Below are positions 16,651 to 26,280 of a stretch of 64,000 nucleotides of DNA, piece after piece. The notes beneath the pieces are model-generated. The model was given only the letters and a program-made list of their open reading frames with translations, was not told where the DNA came from and made no database searches. This stretch comes from Caballeronia sp. Lep1P3 (GTDB lineage: Bacteria > Pseudomonadota > Gammaproteobacteria > Burkholderiales > Burkholderiaceae). The translations under genes and the position numbers were made by a program. The stretch is from contig NZ_CP084266.1 in the NCBI RefSeq assembly GCF_022879595.1, forward strand, positions 496,001 through 560,000, given 5' to 3'. Position 1 is the first letter of the stretch. Each line of letters begins with the position of its first letter.

Positions 16651-17541
16651 ATGCAGGTCGTCGATCCGCATATTCACTTGTGGGACCTCTCAACGCATCA
16701 CTATCCCTGGCTTGCGAATCCGCAGACATCGTTCGTCGGCGATGCGCGTGACTTGCAGCATGACTATCTTCTTCGCGACTTGCTGCGCGATGCAGAAGAC
16801 ATCGAAGTGCTCAAGATCGTGCATGTCGACGCGAATCACGATCCCGCCGATCCTGTCGAGGAAACGCGCTGGCTGCAAGGCATCGCCGATGGAGAAGGTC
16901 GTGCCATGCCGAATGGCATCGTGGCGGGCGCGGATTTGTCGGCCGACGATGCGCCGCGCGTGCTCGAAGAACATGCCGCCTTTGCAAACACGCGCGGCAT
17001 TCGCCAGATTCTCAATGTGCATGACAATCCGCTCTACGACTATGTGGGGCGCCACTACATGCATGAATCGCAATGGCGCACGCATTTCGCGTTGCTCAAG
17101 CGCTTTGGCCTGTCGTTCGATTTGCAGCTTTATCCGTCGCAGATGCACGATGCCGCGCGCCTTGCGCGCGAACACGCCGACACGCAGTTCATCGTGAATC
17201 ACGCGGGCATGTTCGTGGATCGCGCATCGCCTGCCGGTTATCGCGCATGGCGCGAGGGCATGCGTGAGCTGGCCGCGTGCCCTAACGTCGCCGTGAAGAT
17301 CAGCGGGCTTGCGATGTTCGATCATCAATGGACCGTCGACAGCTTTCGCCCTTATGTGCTCGAAACCATCGACACGTTCGGCTGCGAGCGCGCAATGTTT
17401 GCGTCGAACTTTCCGGTGGACCGCCTGTTCGGTTCCTACACGGCTATCTGGCGCGCGTATGCAGGCATCGTCGCGGATGCAAGCGAAAGCGAGAAGCAGG
17501 CGCTTTTCGTTCGGAATGCAGAACGTATCTATCGCATATAG
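16651..17541 (+). CDS. Amidohydrolase-family L-rhamnono-lactonase
   Basis: A protein of 296 residues in the amidohydrolase (TIM-barrel) family: the metal-binding HxH lies at the very N-terminus (DPHIHLWD, His7 and His9), then IVNHAG (about 189) and a late Asp in FASNFPVDRLFG. Members beside rhaM and rhamnose dehydrogenase hydrolyse L-rhamnono-1,4-lactone to L-rhamnonate. The start at 16651 is set by CGAGGAGAACAGC and by the family N-terminus; the longer open frame is spurious. It sits between rhaM and the ABC transporter genes, with 15 bp to the ATPase gene. Confidence 0.87.
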   Translation: MQVVDPHIHLWDLSTHHYPWLANPQTSFVGDARDLQHDYLLRDLLRDAEDIEVLKIVHVDANHDPADPVEETRWLQGIADGEGRAMPNGIVAGADLSADDAPRVLEEHAAFANTRGIRQILNVHDNPLYDYVGRHYMHESQWRTHFALLKRFGLSFDLQLYPSQMHDAARLAREHADTQFIVNHAGMFVDRASPAGYRAWREGMRELAACPNVAVKISGLAMFDHQWTVDSFRPYVLETIDTFGCERAMFASNFPVDRLFGSYTAIWRAYAGIVADASESEKQALFVRNAERIYRI

Positions 17542-17556
17542 GCTGGAGGGCGTTTC

Positions 17557-19068
17557 ATGACACCAAGGCTCGAACTGCGTCACGCGAGTAAGGCATTCGG
17601 GCGCGTGCGCGCGCTCGGCGACGGCAGCCTGCAACTCTTTCCCGGCGAAGTGCATGCTTTGCTCGGCGAAAACGGCGCGGGCAAATCCACGCTCGTCAAG
17701 CTGCTCGCAGGCGTCTATCAGCCCGACGCCGGCGAACTGCTCGTCGATGGCATCGCGCGGCGTTTTGCAAATCCTGCTGAAGCGCGCGATGCGGGCATCG
17801 CCGTGATTTATCAGGAGCCGACGCTCTTCGCGGACCTTTCCATCGCGGAGAACATCTACATGGGAAGACAGCCGCGCGACAGATTCGGGCGCATTCGCTA
17901 CGACGAGATGCATCGCGAAGTCGATGCACTGCTTGCGTCGCTCGGCGTCAATCTGCGTGCACAGCGGCTCGTTCGCGGACTTTCGATCGCGGATCAACAA
18001 GTCGTCGAGATTGCAATAGCGCTCTCGCTCGATGCCAACGTGCTCATCATGGACGAGCCGACCGCCGCTCTGTCACTTCCCGAAGTCGAGCGTCTCTTTG
18101 CAATCGTGCGCGCGCTGAAAGAGCGCAATGCCGCGATTCTTTTCATCACGCATCGTCTCGACGAAGTCTTCGCGCTCACGCAGCGCATGACGATCATGCG
18201 CGACGGCGCGAAAGTGCACGACGCGCTCACTGCCGAGATGAGCATCGATGCGATCGTGAGCAAGATGGTCGGGCGCGATCTCGATACGTTCTATCCCAAG
18301 GCCGATGTGACGCCCGGCGACGTGCGTCTCTCCGTGCGCAACCTGACGCGCGAAGGCGTGTTCAAGGGCGTTTCGTTCGATGTGCGCGCGGGCGAGATCG
18401 TCGCGCTGGCGGGCCTCGTCGGTGCGGGAAGAAGCGAAGTCGCCCGCGCGATCTTCGGCATCGATCCAGTCGATGCGGGCGAAGTGCGCGTCGCCGGCAA
18501 GACGCTGCGACTGGGCAAGCCGGCGGCCGCGGTGCGCGCGGGGCTGGCGCTCGTTCCGGAAGACCGCCGCGCGCAAGGGCTTGCGATGGAACTGTCGATT
18601 GCGCGCAATACATCGCTGACGGTACTCGGACGGCTGATGCGGCACGGCCTCATTTCGTCGCGCAGCGAATCGACGCTCGCCGCCGATTGGGGCAAGCGGC
18701 TGCGCCTCAAGGCGAGCGATCTCGATGCGCCCGTCGGCACGCTATCGGGCGGAAACCAGCAAAAGGTCGTGCTCGGCAAATGGCTCGCGACGCATCCGAA
18801 AGTGCTCATCATCGACGAGCCGACGCGCGGGATCGACGTCGGCGCGAAAGCGGAGGTGTATCGCACGCTCGCGGAACTCGTCAAAGAAGGCATGGCCGTG
18901 CTGATGATATCGAGTGAGCTTCCCGAAGTGCTCGGCATGGCAGACCGCGTGCTGGTGATGCACGAGGGCCGTATCAGCGCGGATATTCCTCGCGCCGATG
19001 CGAACGAGGAACGGGTGATGAGCGCGGCGTTGGGCGCATCGCCGCATACATTGGGGCGCGCAGCATGA
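17557..19068 (+). CDS. rhaT: Rhamnose ABC transporter, ATP-binding protein
   Basis: A protein of 503 residues with two tandem ABC domains, as in all sugar (CUT2) ATPases. The first has Walker [10 protein letters not shown] (about 35-43), signature [10 protein letters not shown] and Walker [12 protein letters not shown]. The second has a degenerate Walker A region ([13 protein letters not shown]), signature [10 protein letters not shown] and Walker [13 protein letters not shown]. It energises L-rhamnose uptake together with the two permeases and the binding protein. Its stop overlaps the start of the first permease gene (ATGA). The symbol follows Rhizobium naming and is not the E. coli rhaT symporter. 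Confidence 0.93.
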   Translation: MTPRLELRHASKAFGRVRALGDGSLQLFPGEVHALLGENGAGKSTLVKLLAGVYQPDAGELLVDGIARRFANPAEARDAGIAVIYQEPTLFADLSIAENIYMGRQPRDRFGRIRYDEMHREVDALLASLGVNLRAQRLVRGLSIADQQVVEIAIALSLDANVLIMDEPTAALSLPEVERLFAIVRALKERNAAILFITHRLDEVFALTQRMTIMRDGAKVHDALTAEMSIDAIVSKMVGRDLDTFYPKADVTPGDVRLSVRNLTREGVFKGVSFDVRAGEIVALAGLVGAGRSEVARAIFGIDPVDAGEVRVAGKTLRLGKPAAAVRAGLALVPEDRRAQGLAMELSIARNTSLTVLGRLMRHGLISSRSESTLAADWGKRLRLKASDLDAPVGTLSGGNQQKVVLGKWLATHPKVLIIDEPTRGIDVGAKAEVYRTLAELVKEGMAVLMISSELPEVLGMADRVLVMHEGRISADIPRADANEERVMSAALGASPHTLGRAA

Positions 19069-20108
19069 TGACGAGACATTCTCCCACTTTGCCCGCGATG
19101 CACGCGGACCGCGCGAGACGCGACGGCATTGCCGCATCCATCGCGAAAAGCCGCGAGCTGACGCTTTTCATCGTGCTGCTCGCGCTCGTCGGCGCGACGG
19201 CGGCGGTCAAGCCCGACTTCCTGAACCTGCAGAACCTGCGGGACGTACTGCTCAATGTGTCGATCATCGGCTTGCTGACCGCCGGCATGACGATCGTAAT
19301 GTTGATGCGGCACATCGACTTGTCGGTGGCGTCGATCGTCGGCGTAAGCGCGTATGCCGTCGGCAGTCTCTTCGTGACGTTCCCGCATATGCCGGTGCTG
19401 GCCGCGATGATCGCCGGAATAGGCATCGGATTACTAATCGGGTTCCTAAATGGAGCGCTCGTCACGTTTGGTCGCGTGCCTTCGCTCGTTGCCACGCTCT
19501 CGACGCTCTATATCGTGCGCGGCGCGGACTACGCGTGGGTCCACGGCGGACAGATCAACGCGACGAGCCTGCCGGACGCATTCGCGGGCATCGCGACCGG
19601 CTCGTTGCTCGGCGTGCCGAATCTCGTGTTGATCGCGCTCGCCGTGCTGATCGTGTTGTCGGTGTATCTCAGGCACTATCGCGGCGGGCGAGAGCACTAT
19701 GCAATCGGCTCGAACCCAGAAGCCGCGCGTCTCGCGGGCATTCGCGTGGATCGTCGCGTGATGATCGGCTTTCTGTTGTCGGGCGCTATCGCGGGGCTTG
19801 CGGGCGTGTTGTGGCTCGCGCGCTTCGGCACCGTCGATGCAAGCACGGCGAAAGGCATCGAACTCCAAGTGGTCGCGGCGGCGGTGGTCGGCAGTGTCGC
19901 GATCACAGGCGGCGTCGGCACCGTCGCGGGCGCGACGCTCGGCGCGCTCGTGCTCGGCGTCATCAACATCGCACTGGTCGTGCTGCGGGTCTCGCCGTTC
20001 TGGCAACAGGCGATTCAGGGCGCGCTGATCGTCGCCGCGATCACGCTCGATACCTTGCTCGCGCGTTCCGTCGCGCGGCGCATGATGAGGAAACGCGATC
20101 ATGGCTAA
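19065..20108 (+). CDS. rhaP: Rhamnose ABC transporter, permease
   Basis: A protein of 347 residues with eight to ten membrane helices, CUT2 permease family: [20 protein letters not shown] (about 75-95), then [16 protein letters not shown] and [20 protein letters not shown]. It forms half of the inner-membrane channel for L-rhamnose. It overlaps the ATPase gene by 4 bp and the second permease gene by 8 bp, which implies translational coupling. An alternative start at the ATG at 19068 differs by one residue. Confidence 0.91.
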   Translation: MMTRHSPTLPAMHADRARRDGIAASIAKSRELTLFIVLLALVGATAAVKPDFLNLQNLRDVLLNVSIIGLLTAGMTIVMLMRHIDLSVASIVGVSAYAVGSLFVTFPHMPVLAAMIAGIGIGLLIGFLNGALVTFGRVPSLVATLSTLYIVRGADYAWVHGGQINATSLPDAFAGIATGSLLGVPNLVLIALAVLIVLSVYLRHYRGGREHYAIGSNPEAARLAGIRVDRRVMIGFLLSGAIAGLAGVLWLARFGTVDASTAKGIELQVVAAAVVGSVAITGGVGTVAGATLGALVLGVINIALVVLRVSPFWQQAIQGALIVAAITLDTLLARSVARRMMRKRDHG

Positions 20109-21105
20109 ACCAGATTCCACTTTGAACACGCTTTCGACGAAGAAACGTCATGTGCAATGGGAAACGATGCTCGTCGTCGTTCTTGCCGTATCGCTCGTGG
20201 CGGGGCGCGTTCTCTCGCCGATGTTCCTGTCGTCCGCGAATCTGTCCAACATGCTCGCGGACTTCACCGAGATCGCGTTGATCGCGCTGCCGATGACGCT
20301 CGTGATCGTCGCGGCGGAAATCGACTTGTCGGTCGCTTCGGTGCTCGGCGCATCGAGCGCGTTGATGGGCGTGCTGTGGCACATGGGCTTGCCGATGCCG
20401 CTCGTCATCGCGATCGTGCTCGGCGCTGGCACGCTTGCCGGGCTGCTGAACGGCTTCGTGATCGTGCGCTTCGGTCTGCCTTCGCTCGCCGTCACCATCG
20501 GCACGCTCGCGCTTTTTCGCGGCCTGGCTTACGTGCTGCTCGGCGATCAGGCGATTGCGGATTTCCCCACGTCCTATACGGCCTTCGGCATCGACACCGT
20601 CGCGGGGACGTTCCTGCCGATGCCGTTCATTCTCGTCATCGTCGGCGCGATCATCTTCACGGTGCTGCTGCAAGCGACGCCCTTCGGCCGCAGCCTCTAT
20701 GCCATCGGCGCGAATCCGACAGCCGCGCAGTTCTCCGGCATCGATGTCGCAAGAACGAAACCTAAGCTCTTCATGATGTCGGGCGCGATGTCCGCGCTCG
20801 CGGGCGTCGTCTACACGCTGCGCTTCACGAGCGCGCGCGGCGATAACGGCGAAGGCTTCGAGTTGTCCGTCATCGCGGCGGTGCTCTTCGGCGGCGTGAG
20901 CATTTTCGGCGGGCGCGGCTCGATGATCGGCGTGCTGCTCTCGCTTCTCATCATCGGCGTGTTGCGTAACGCGCTGACGCTCGCGGACGTATCGAGCGAA
21001 ACACTTACGATCGTCACCGGCGCGCTGTTGCTGTCGTCGGTGCTGATACCGAATCTCGTCGCGCGCTGGCGCGCCGCGCGAGAGAAAAGACTGATGAGCG
21101 CCTGA
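20101..21105 (+). CDS. rhaQ: Rhamnose ABC transporter, permease
   Basis: A protein of 334 residues, the second CUT2-type permease. Typical motifs are LPMTLVIVAAEIDLSVASVL (about 60-80), YAIGANPTAAQFSGIDV and FGGVSIFGGRGSMIGVLLSL. Having two distinct permease genes is normal for the Rhizobium-type rhamnose transporter RhaSTPQ. It pairs with the preceding permease as a heterodimer. A 76-bp gap with an AGGAGACTTTCC ribosome binding site separates it from the binding-protein gene. Confidence 0.91.
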   Translation: MAKPDSTLNTLSTKKRHVQWETMLVVVLAVSLVAGRVLSPMFLSSANLSNMLADFTEIALIALPMTLVIVAAEIDLSVASVLGASSALMGVLWHMGLPMPLVIAIVLGAGTLAGLLNGFVIVRFGLPSLAVTIGTLALFRGLAYVLLGDQAIADFPTSYTAFGIDTVAGTFLPMPFILVIVGAIIFTVLLQATPFGRSLYAIGANPTAAQFSGIDVARTKPKLFMMSGAMSALAGVVYTLRFTSARGDNGEGFELSVIAAVLFGGVSIFGGRGSMIGVLLSLLIIGVLRNALTLADVSSETLTIVTGALLLSSVLIPNLVARWRAAREKRLMSA

Positions 21106-21181
21106 TGGCGCGTGCTTCAAGCCTGTGTCGTGCCCGTAGATAACCAGCGCAGTCCTGCGCAATGACAGGAGACTTTCCGAC

Positions 21182-22195
21182 ATGAAACAACCTTATCGAC
21201 TCATGCGCGGGCCCATGCTCGCGGCGGCTTTGCTCGCCGTGACCGTCGCGCTGACAGCGAGCGCGGCGGAGGTGAAGAGCGGCCTCAAGATCGCCTTCGT
21301 GCCGAAGCAGATCAACAATCCGTATGAAGTCATCGCGGACGATGGCGGCATGGCCGCGATCAAGGAGATGAAGGGCGACGGCAAGGTCGTGGGTCCGTCG
21401 GATGCGGGCGCGTCGTCGCAGGTGAGTTATATCAACACGCTCATTACGCAGCGACAGAACGCCATCGTGATCGCGGCAAATGACGCTAATGCCGTCGTGC
21501 CGTATCTCAAGAAGGCGATGTCGCAAGGCATCAAGGTCGTGACGTTCGATTCCGATACCGCGCCGGACGGCCGGCAGATCTTCGTCAATCAGGCCGAATC
21601 GGAGGCGATCGGGCGCGGACAGATTCAACTCTTGTCGAAGCTGATCGGCGGCGAAGGCGAGTTCGCGGTGCTGTCCGCCACGCCCAACGCGACCAATCAG
21701 AACACGTGGATCAAGTGGATGCAGGAGGAGTTGAAGAAGCCCGAGTACTCGAAGATGAAGCTCGTGAAGATCGCCTACGGCAACGACGACGATCAGAAGT
21801 CGTTCGTCGAGACGCAGGGTTTGTTGCAGGCGTATCCGAACCTGAAGGGCATCGTGGCGCCGACGTCGGTCGGCATCGCAGCGGCGGCGCGTTATATCTC
21901 GAGTTCGCCTGCCAAGGGCAAGGTCGCGGTCACGGGTCTCGGCACGCCGAACCAAATGCGCGCGTTCGTGAAAAATGGCACGGTGCAGGCGTTCCAGTTG
22001 TGGGACCCGGGTCAGTTGGGCTATCTCGCGGCGTTCGCGGCGGCCAATCTCGCTTCGGGGACGATCACGGGCAAGGAAGGCGATTCGTTCGATGCCGGCA
22101 AGCTCGGCAAGCGGACAGTAGGCAAGAGCGGAGAAGTGATTCTCGGACCGCCGACCACGTTCGACGCAAGCAACATCGACCGCTTCAATTTCTAA
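21182..22195 (+). CDS. rhaS: Rhamnose ABC transporter, periplasmic binding protein
   Basis: A protein of 337 residues. It has a Sec signal peptide (MKQPYRLMRGPMLAAALLAV, cleavage after TASA, about residue 29), then a type I periplasmic-binding fold (KIAFVPKQINNPYEVIADDG, ANDANAVVPYLKKAMSQGIK, VTFDSDTAPDGRQIFVNQAE). The order and gene set match the Rhizobium RhaS family. It captures L-rhamnose in the periplasm for the two permeases. It is the last gene of operon 2 and is followed by a strong intrinsic terminator. Confidence 0.93.
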   Translation: MKQPYRLMRGPMLAAALLAVTVALTASAAEVKSGLKIAFVPKQINNPYEVIADDGGMAAIKEMKGDGKVVGPSDAGASSQVSYINTLITQRQNAIVIAANDANAVVPYLKKAMSQGIKVVTFDSDTAPDGRQIFVNQAESEAIGRGQIQLLSKLIGGEGEFAVLSATPNATNQNTWIKWMQEELKKPEYSKMKLVKIAYGNDDDQKSFVETQGLLQAYPNLKGIVAPTSVGIAAAARYISSSPAKGKVAVTGLGTPNQMRAFVKNGTVQAFQLWDPGQLGYLAAFAAANLASGTITGKEGDSFDAGKLGKRTVGKSGEVILGPPTTFDASNIDRFNF

Positions 22196-22215
22196 CAAAG
22201 AGAGCCTGAGAGATT

Positions 22216-22245
22216 GACGGAGCGGCAGTCGCTCCGTCTTTTTTT
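22216..22245 (+). terminator. Intrinsic terminator of rhamnose operon 2
   Basis: Stem GACGGAGCG / CGCTCCGTC (22216-22224 and 22230-22238) with a 5-base loop is followed by seven T residues. It lies 20 bp after the rhaS stop codon. Confidence 0.92.
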
Positions 22246-22293
22246 ATGCGCGCAGATATAGTTAGGATGACAAACGATCGACGCGACGTGGAG

Positions 22294-22698
22294 TCACCGT
22301 CGCGACTTCGAAAGCACATGCCCGAGGCCGAGATTCGTCGCGATCTGCCAGATATAAACGCGCGAATAGCGCACGCCGTAGCGCCGTTCGATGAGTTCGC
22401 GCAGACGCGCATTGGTCCACGCGTCGCTCTCGAAGCCGTGCATGCGCGGCGAGCCTTTGAGCGCGTCGGCGATCCAGTCGAGCGCCGCGCGGTCCAGCAC
22501 CGATGCGCGTCCGCCGACGCTCATCGCCGCGAGCGCGTCGATTCCGCCTTCCGAAACGATCGCCTTGTAGCGGCGCACCGTCTGCACCGACAGATGCAGC
22601 TCGTCCGCCACCGTTTCGACCGACGCGCCGTCGAGCAGCCTGCGGCCGGCGCTCATGCGCCGCTCGACGCTCGGGAGGGTGGCGGAGCGGGATGGCAT
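22294..22698 (-). CDS. Winged helix-turn-helix protein, transposase N-terminus-like
   Basis: A protein of 134 residues. The segment AGRRLLDGASVETVADELHL followed by VQTVRRYKAIVSEGG is a homeodomain-like HTH of the kind at the N-terminus of IS630-type transposases. TNARLRELIERRYGVRYS then VYIWQIATNLGL matches the second winged-helix (HTH_33) part. There is no DDE catalytic domain, and no terminal inverted repeats are apparent around it. It is either an exapted DNA-binding regulator or a transposase remnant; the intact small frame favours the former. Confidence 0.7.
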   Translation of the reverse strand: MPSRSATLPSVERRMSAGRRLLDGASVETVADELHLSVQTVRRYKAIVSEGGIDALAAMSVGGRASVLDRAALDWIADALKGSPRMHGFESDAWTNARLRELIERRYGVRYSRVYIWQIATNLGLGHVLSKSRR

Positions 22699-23039
22699 CG
22701 CGTTCGTCGCTCAGTCGCTTCGCGGAGCGCGCGGGATCGCCGGCACGCGCGCGGGCGCGGACGAGCGAGGGTCCGGCGTGGTCGCGGCGTGAAGGCGTCC
22801 GTGTCGGTTCATCGGTGAATCCCGTGGAGCGGAGCGGGCGCGTCGGGCGCAGCCATCGCATCGGCAACGGCCGGCTCACGCAGGCGCAAATCGGCGCAAT
22901 GCGGATACGCGGCTTGCTTACAGGAGCCGGCTACAGGGAAATACCAATAAACGCTTTTCGGCGCGATGGCGATGCATCGCCGAAAAATTCTTGACGTCGA
23001 TAAATGGGAACCGATTCGAATAAGGGTGCCGGCGCCGCG
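22699..23039. other. Intergenic region without recognisable gene
   Basis: About 340 bp between the HTH protein start and the H-NS-like gene end. Open frames crossing it are shadows with biased arginine-rich composition. The 3' half (about 22915-23020) is more AT-rich than its surroundings. No hairpin terminator or promoter can be assigned with confidence. Confidence 0.4.
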
Positions 23040-23369
23040 TCAGACGCGGTAAAACTCGATGTCCTGGCCTGCATGCACGGCGCGCTTGAGCCATTCGGGC
23101 ATGTCGCCGACGCCGTCCCACGTGTCGCCGCTCGCGTTGCGGAAAATGGGTTCGGCACCATTGCCTTGCGGCATGGAGGGCAGTTGCGGCATCGGCCGCC
23201 TGGGTTTTTGCGCGCCGTTCGCTGCGCTGGTTTTGGTGAATGCGGGCGGCGGGGAAGCCACCGGCGGCGCTTCAGCCAATGCCTCGGCCAGCGCGCTTTC
23301 GGTAATGCCGAATTCGGCCATGCGGCTGCGCAAATACGCAATGATGCTGTCTCGCTTTCTTTCGTCCAC
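23040..23369 (-). CDS. H-NS-like nucleoid protein, variant C-terminal motif
   Basis: A protein of 109 residues with a GTG start after AGGAAAGCC. An N-terminal helical segment (DERKRDSIIAYLRSRMAEFG) and a proline-rich linker precede a C-terminal module, FRNASGDTWDGVGDMPEWLK. This aligns with the H-NS histone-family DNA-binding module (family form Y-R-x-P-x-x-G-x-T-W-S-G-x-G-R-x-P-x-W). The basic residues of the minor-groove loop (usually GRGR or QGR) are replaced by GVGD. DNA binding may be altered, or the protein may act as a partner of another H-NS. Confidence 0.72.
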   Translation of the reverse strand: MDERKRDSIIAYLRSRMAEFGITESALAEALAEAPPVASPPPAFTKTSAANGAQKPRRPMPQLPSMPQGNGAEPIFRNASGDTWDGVGDMPEWLKRAVHAGQDIEFYRV

Positions 23370-23739
23370 GGCTTTCCTGATTCAGCTTTTTGATTTGCAG
23401 AAGACGAACCGATGCCCCGCGCGGACCGGGGCGGTTCGAAGACTTGAATATGTGTTTATCGCAAAGGGTGGCGCAGCAATTGCCGCCCGTCAATTAGTGA
23501 ATTCACCTTGAAACTGGTTAAATCCGCCAGACTCGTTGATCGAATAGCCGGATTTGAACTGTCGGGGAAGATTCACCGGTTTGGGCATCATCGCGACGGA
23601 CGCACGACAAGAGTGCGCGCGGGAAGTCACGCCGAGAGCCACGATCCGCAGATGGGCGAGCCGCGCCGCCAAACAGGGTGCGACGGCTAAAAGCTCGCTT
23701 GAACTCCATTGTATGCTTTGCAGCGGCTATTAAAAAGTT
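23370..23739. other. Intergenic region without recognisable gene
   Basis: About 370 bp upstream of the H-NS-like gene, with lower GC than its flanks and an AT-rich stretch near 23728-23745 (TATTAAAAAGTTTTAA). Such AT-rich DNA is a typical target for nucleoid proteins. Short frames on both strands lack ribosome binding sites. Confidence 0.4.
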
Positions 23740-23991
23740 TTAACGGCTATGTTGTTCTCCCGGCAATTCCGCACCGTGCGCGCGAATCGCGGCAATCAAC
23801 TCCGCTGGCGTGATTTCGTAACGGACTTCACGGTGAATGCCGGGTTTGCGCTCGTCGATCTCGATCAGCAAAACGGCTTTGCCGTCGGCGGCGGGTTCCA
23901 GCTTGAGCGAGCGCACTTCCTGTCCGGTGGCGTCGTCGTATTCGGTCAGGAGCGTCATGGCTCCGGTGGCAGCGCTTCTCGGCATCGACAT
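23740..23991 (-). CDS. Conserved hypothetical protein, 83 residues
   Basis: The start is at the ATG at 23991, or two codons later at 23985, since GGAGGAAGG lies immediately upstream and spaces better to the second ATG. The product starts MSMPRSAATGAMTLLTEYDD and has beta-rich segments (RSLKLEPAADGKAVLLIEID, REVRYEITPAELIAAI). It is cytoplasmic with no membrane segment. No function is recognised. Confidence 0.6.
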   Translation of the reverse strand: MSMPRSAATGAMTLLTEYDDATGQEVRSLKLEPAADGKAVLLIEIDERKPGIHREVRYEITPAELIAAIRAHGAELPGEQHSR

Positions 23992-24202
23992 CCTTCCTCC
24001 GGTCTTGCGACGTATTTTGTTGTTGTTCCGCCGCATCGGCGGCCCGCGCGCCCGAAAGCTCGCGCGCGCTCAAGAATGCGATGCATGGCGGATGAAACGG
24101 ACGCGAAGCGCGGCGTCCTCGCGCCGCCGCTCCGGTGTCTCATTATTGCCTGTGGGAAGCGCGCGCGTCCAGCGGGCGAAATTCCGCCGCGCGCCCCGCA
24201 GC

Positions 24203-25198
24203 CTACGCGCTCGCGCCGATCGCGTCGCGCACCTGGGCGGTGATTTCGAACGAGCGCAGGCGCGCCGCGTGGTCGAAAACCTGCGCGGTCACGATGAGTT
24301 CGTCCGCGCGCGTCTGGTCGATGACCGACCGCAGCCCCGCTTCGACGTCCGCGCGGTCGCCGACGACCGAGCACGACAGCGAATGCTCGACGCCCGCGCG
24401 CTCGGCCGGCGTCCAGGCGATCGATTCGACGGGCGGCGGCAGTTGTCCGGGCGTCCCGCGTCGAAGATTGATGAATTGCTGTTGCAGCGATGTGAAGAGA
24501 AAGCGCGCTTCGTCGGCGGTGTCGGCGGCGAAGACGTTGACGCCCACCATCGCGTAGGGCTTGTCGAGCGTCGCGGACGGGCGAAACTGCGAGCGGTACA
24601 CATGCAGCGCCGTCAGCAGATAGTCGGGCGCGAAATGGGACGCGAACGCGAACGGCAAGCCGAGCGCCGCGGCGAGCTGCGCCGAGAAGAGCGACGAGCC
24701 GAGCAGCCAGATCGGCACCTGAAGCCCCGCGCCGGGCACCGCGCGCACGCGCTGGCCTTCGACGGGATCGGCGAAATAGCGCTGCAATTCGACGACGTCG
24801 TCCGGGAACGAATCCGCGCTGCCTTGCAGGTCGCGGCGCAGCGCGCGGGCGGTGGTCTGATCGGTGCCGGGCGCGCGGCCGAGGCCGAGGTCGATGCGGC
24901 CCGGAAACAGCGACGCGAGCGTGCCGAACTGCTCCGCGATCACGAGCGGCGCGTGATTCGGCAGCATGATGCCGCCCGAGCCGACGCGAATCGTCTTGGT
25001 GCCGCCCGCGATATGCCCGATCACCACCGAGGTCGCCGCACTGGCGATGCCCGTCATGTTGTGATGTTCCGCGAGCCAGTAGCGCAGATAGCCCCAGCGT
25101 TCGGCGTGCTGCGCGAGATCGAGCGAGTGGGCGAAGGCATCGGCGGCGGTCGAGCCGAGCGGAATGGGCGAAAGGTCGAGCAGCGAGAAGGGGATCAT
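24203..25198 (-). CDS. LLM-class flavin-dependent oxidoreductase (luciferase-like)
   Basis: A protein of 331 residues with the bacterial-luciferase TIM-barrel fold: start [16 protein letters not shown], then [20 protein letters not shown] (about 48-67), [20 protein letters not shown] and [16 protein letters not shown]. These features match the YhbW/MsnO8-like group, which uses reduced FMN supplied by a separate reductase. The natural substrate is unknown in most members. The upstream extension of the open frame to 25357 is not conserved in type. It stands alone, with no reductase gene next to it. Confidence 0.88.
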   Translation of the reverse strand: MIPFSLLDLSPIPLGSTAADAFAHSLDLAQHAERWGYLRYWLAEHHNMTGIASAATSVVIGHIAGGTKTIRVGSGGIMLPNHAPLVIAEQFGTLASLFPGRIDLGLGRAPGTDQTTARALRRDLQGSADSFPDDVVELQRYFADPVEGQRVRAVPGAGLQVPIWLLGSSLFSAQLAAALGLPFAFASHFAPDYLLTALHVYRSQFRPSATLDKPYAMVGVNVFAADTADEARFLFTSLQQQFINLRRGTPGQLPPPVESIAWTPAERAGVEHSLSCSVVGDRADVEAGLRSVIDQTRADELIVTAQVFDHAARLRSFEITAQVRDAIGASA

Positions 25199-25422
25199 TA
25201 CGGATTCTTGGCTTTCGGATGACGTGGCGGCGTCGGCGCGCCTGCGCACGGAAAGATTCGATTGTGCCGAAAGTCGGCGAAGTTTGCCGAAGCGGGCGGG
25301 GGCGTCGCGCGTCGTCACGGTGATGCGCGTTTCTGCGTCGTTCACATCGAATGTCACAGGATTCGGAATCCGAAGTGATGAATGACCGCAGCAGACACAG
25401 CCACGATGCGTCCGTCCGCGCC

Positions 25423-26268
25423 CTACGCCAACACCGCATACCCCCGATCGACGGCTTCGCGCTCATATCGCGCAATCGGCGCGTAGCCGGCTTGCGCGAG
25501 CCGGACGAAGCCCTTCAGCTTCAGCCGGGCGGCGAGCGGTTCGTCGGTCCGTATCACATCGGACAGCGCGACGGCGAGCGCATCGGTGAGCGCTGCAGGC
25601 GTGTGCTTGGACGAGATGAACGGTAGCGCCGGCGCGCTCGCCGTCACGCCGATTTCACGCACGCCCGCCGCGAGTTCGGGCCGATGCGCCTGCACGAACG
25701 CGAGCGTCACGCAGTCGATTGCGGCGATGTCTGCGCTGCGCTCGATGGCGATGGCCCGCAGCGACGCGAGATGCCCGCCGCTTTTCGTCACCGAACCGAA
25801 GAACCGGCCGCCGCGCGCATGCGGGGCGACGGCGTGGCGAAACAGGTTCATGCCGCTGTTGGAGTCGTCGCTGTTGTAGACGGCGCGCAGTCCCCGGCAC
25901 GCTTCGAGCGATGCCGCATTCACATGCGCCCCAGCGACGAGCACGCTGCGATAGCCGCCGTTCTCGCAACCGGGTACGTCGAAGAGAGGCGTCGCGATCA
26001 ACTGCACGCGGCCATCGAGCGCGTTCACCAGCGGATAACCGCACGTCTGCGAAAGCAGCAGGTCGTCGCGCAGCCAGAACGCGGTGAGATCCGCGCCGGC
26101 ATCGACGATATCCAGCGTATCGCCGCGCTCATTCAGGCGATCCGCGATGCGCGCGCGCACGCCGTCGAGCAAGGCGCGCCAGTCGGCGGCGAGCGCGGGC
26201 GTGACGTCGTACATCGGCAGGGCGGCGGTCCAGTGCATCGAGGGCGTCCGGAAGGAAGATGCATGCAT
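25423..26268 (-). CDS. PhnD-like phosphate/phosphonate-binding domain protein, no signal peptide
   Basis: A protein of 281 residues (or 271 from the internal ATG at 26238). It has the periplasmic-binding fold of the PhnD family: [87 protein letters not shown] and [14 protein letters not shown]. It lacks a signal peptide and no transporter genes adjoin it, so it may be a cytoplasmic sensor or enzyme-like relative. It follows the desaturase gene by 12 bp and is probably co-transcribed with it. Confidence 0.75.
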   Translation of the reverse strand: MHASSFRTPSMHWTAALPMYDVTPALAADWRALLDGVRARIADRLNERGDTLDIVDAGADLTAFWLRDDLLLSQTCGYPLVNALDGRVQLIATPLFDVPGCENGGYRSVLVAGAHVNAASLEACRGLRAVYNSDDSNSGMNLFRHAVAPHARGGRFFGSVTKSGGHLASLRAIAIERSADIAAIDCVTLAFVQAHRPELAAGVREIGVTASAPALPFISSKHTPAALTDALAVALSDVIRTDEPLAARLKLKGFVRLAQAGYAPIARYEREAVDRGYAVLA

Positions 26269-26280
26269 CGTACCGGGCTT

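Noticed and set aside
22294..22698. Complete insertion sequence of the IS630 family
   Set aside because: Only the HTH part is present. No DDE domain, terminal inverted repeats or target-site duplication could be found nearby.
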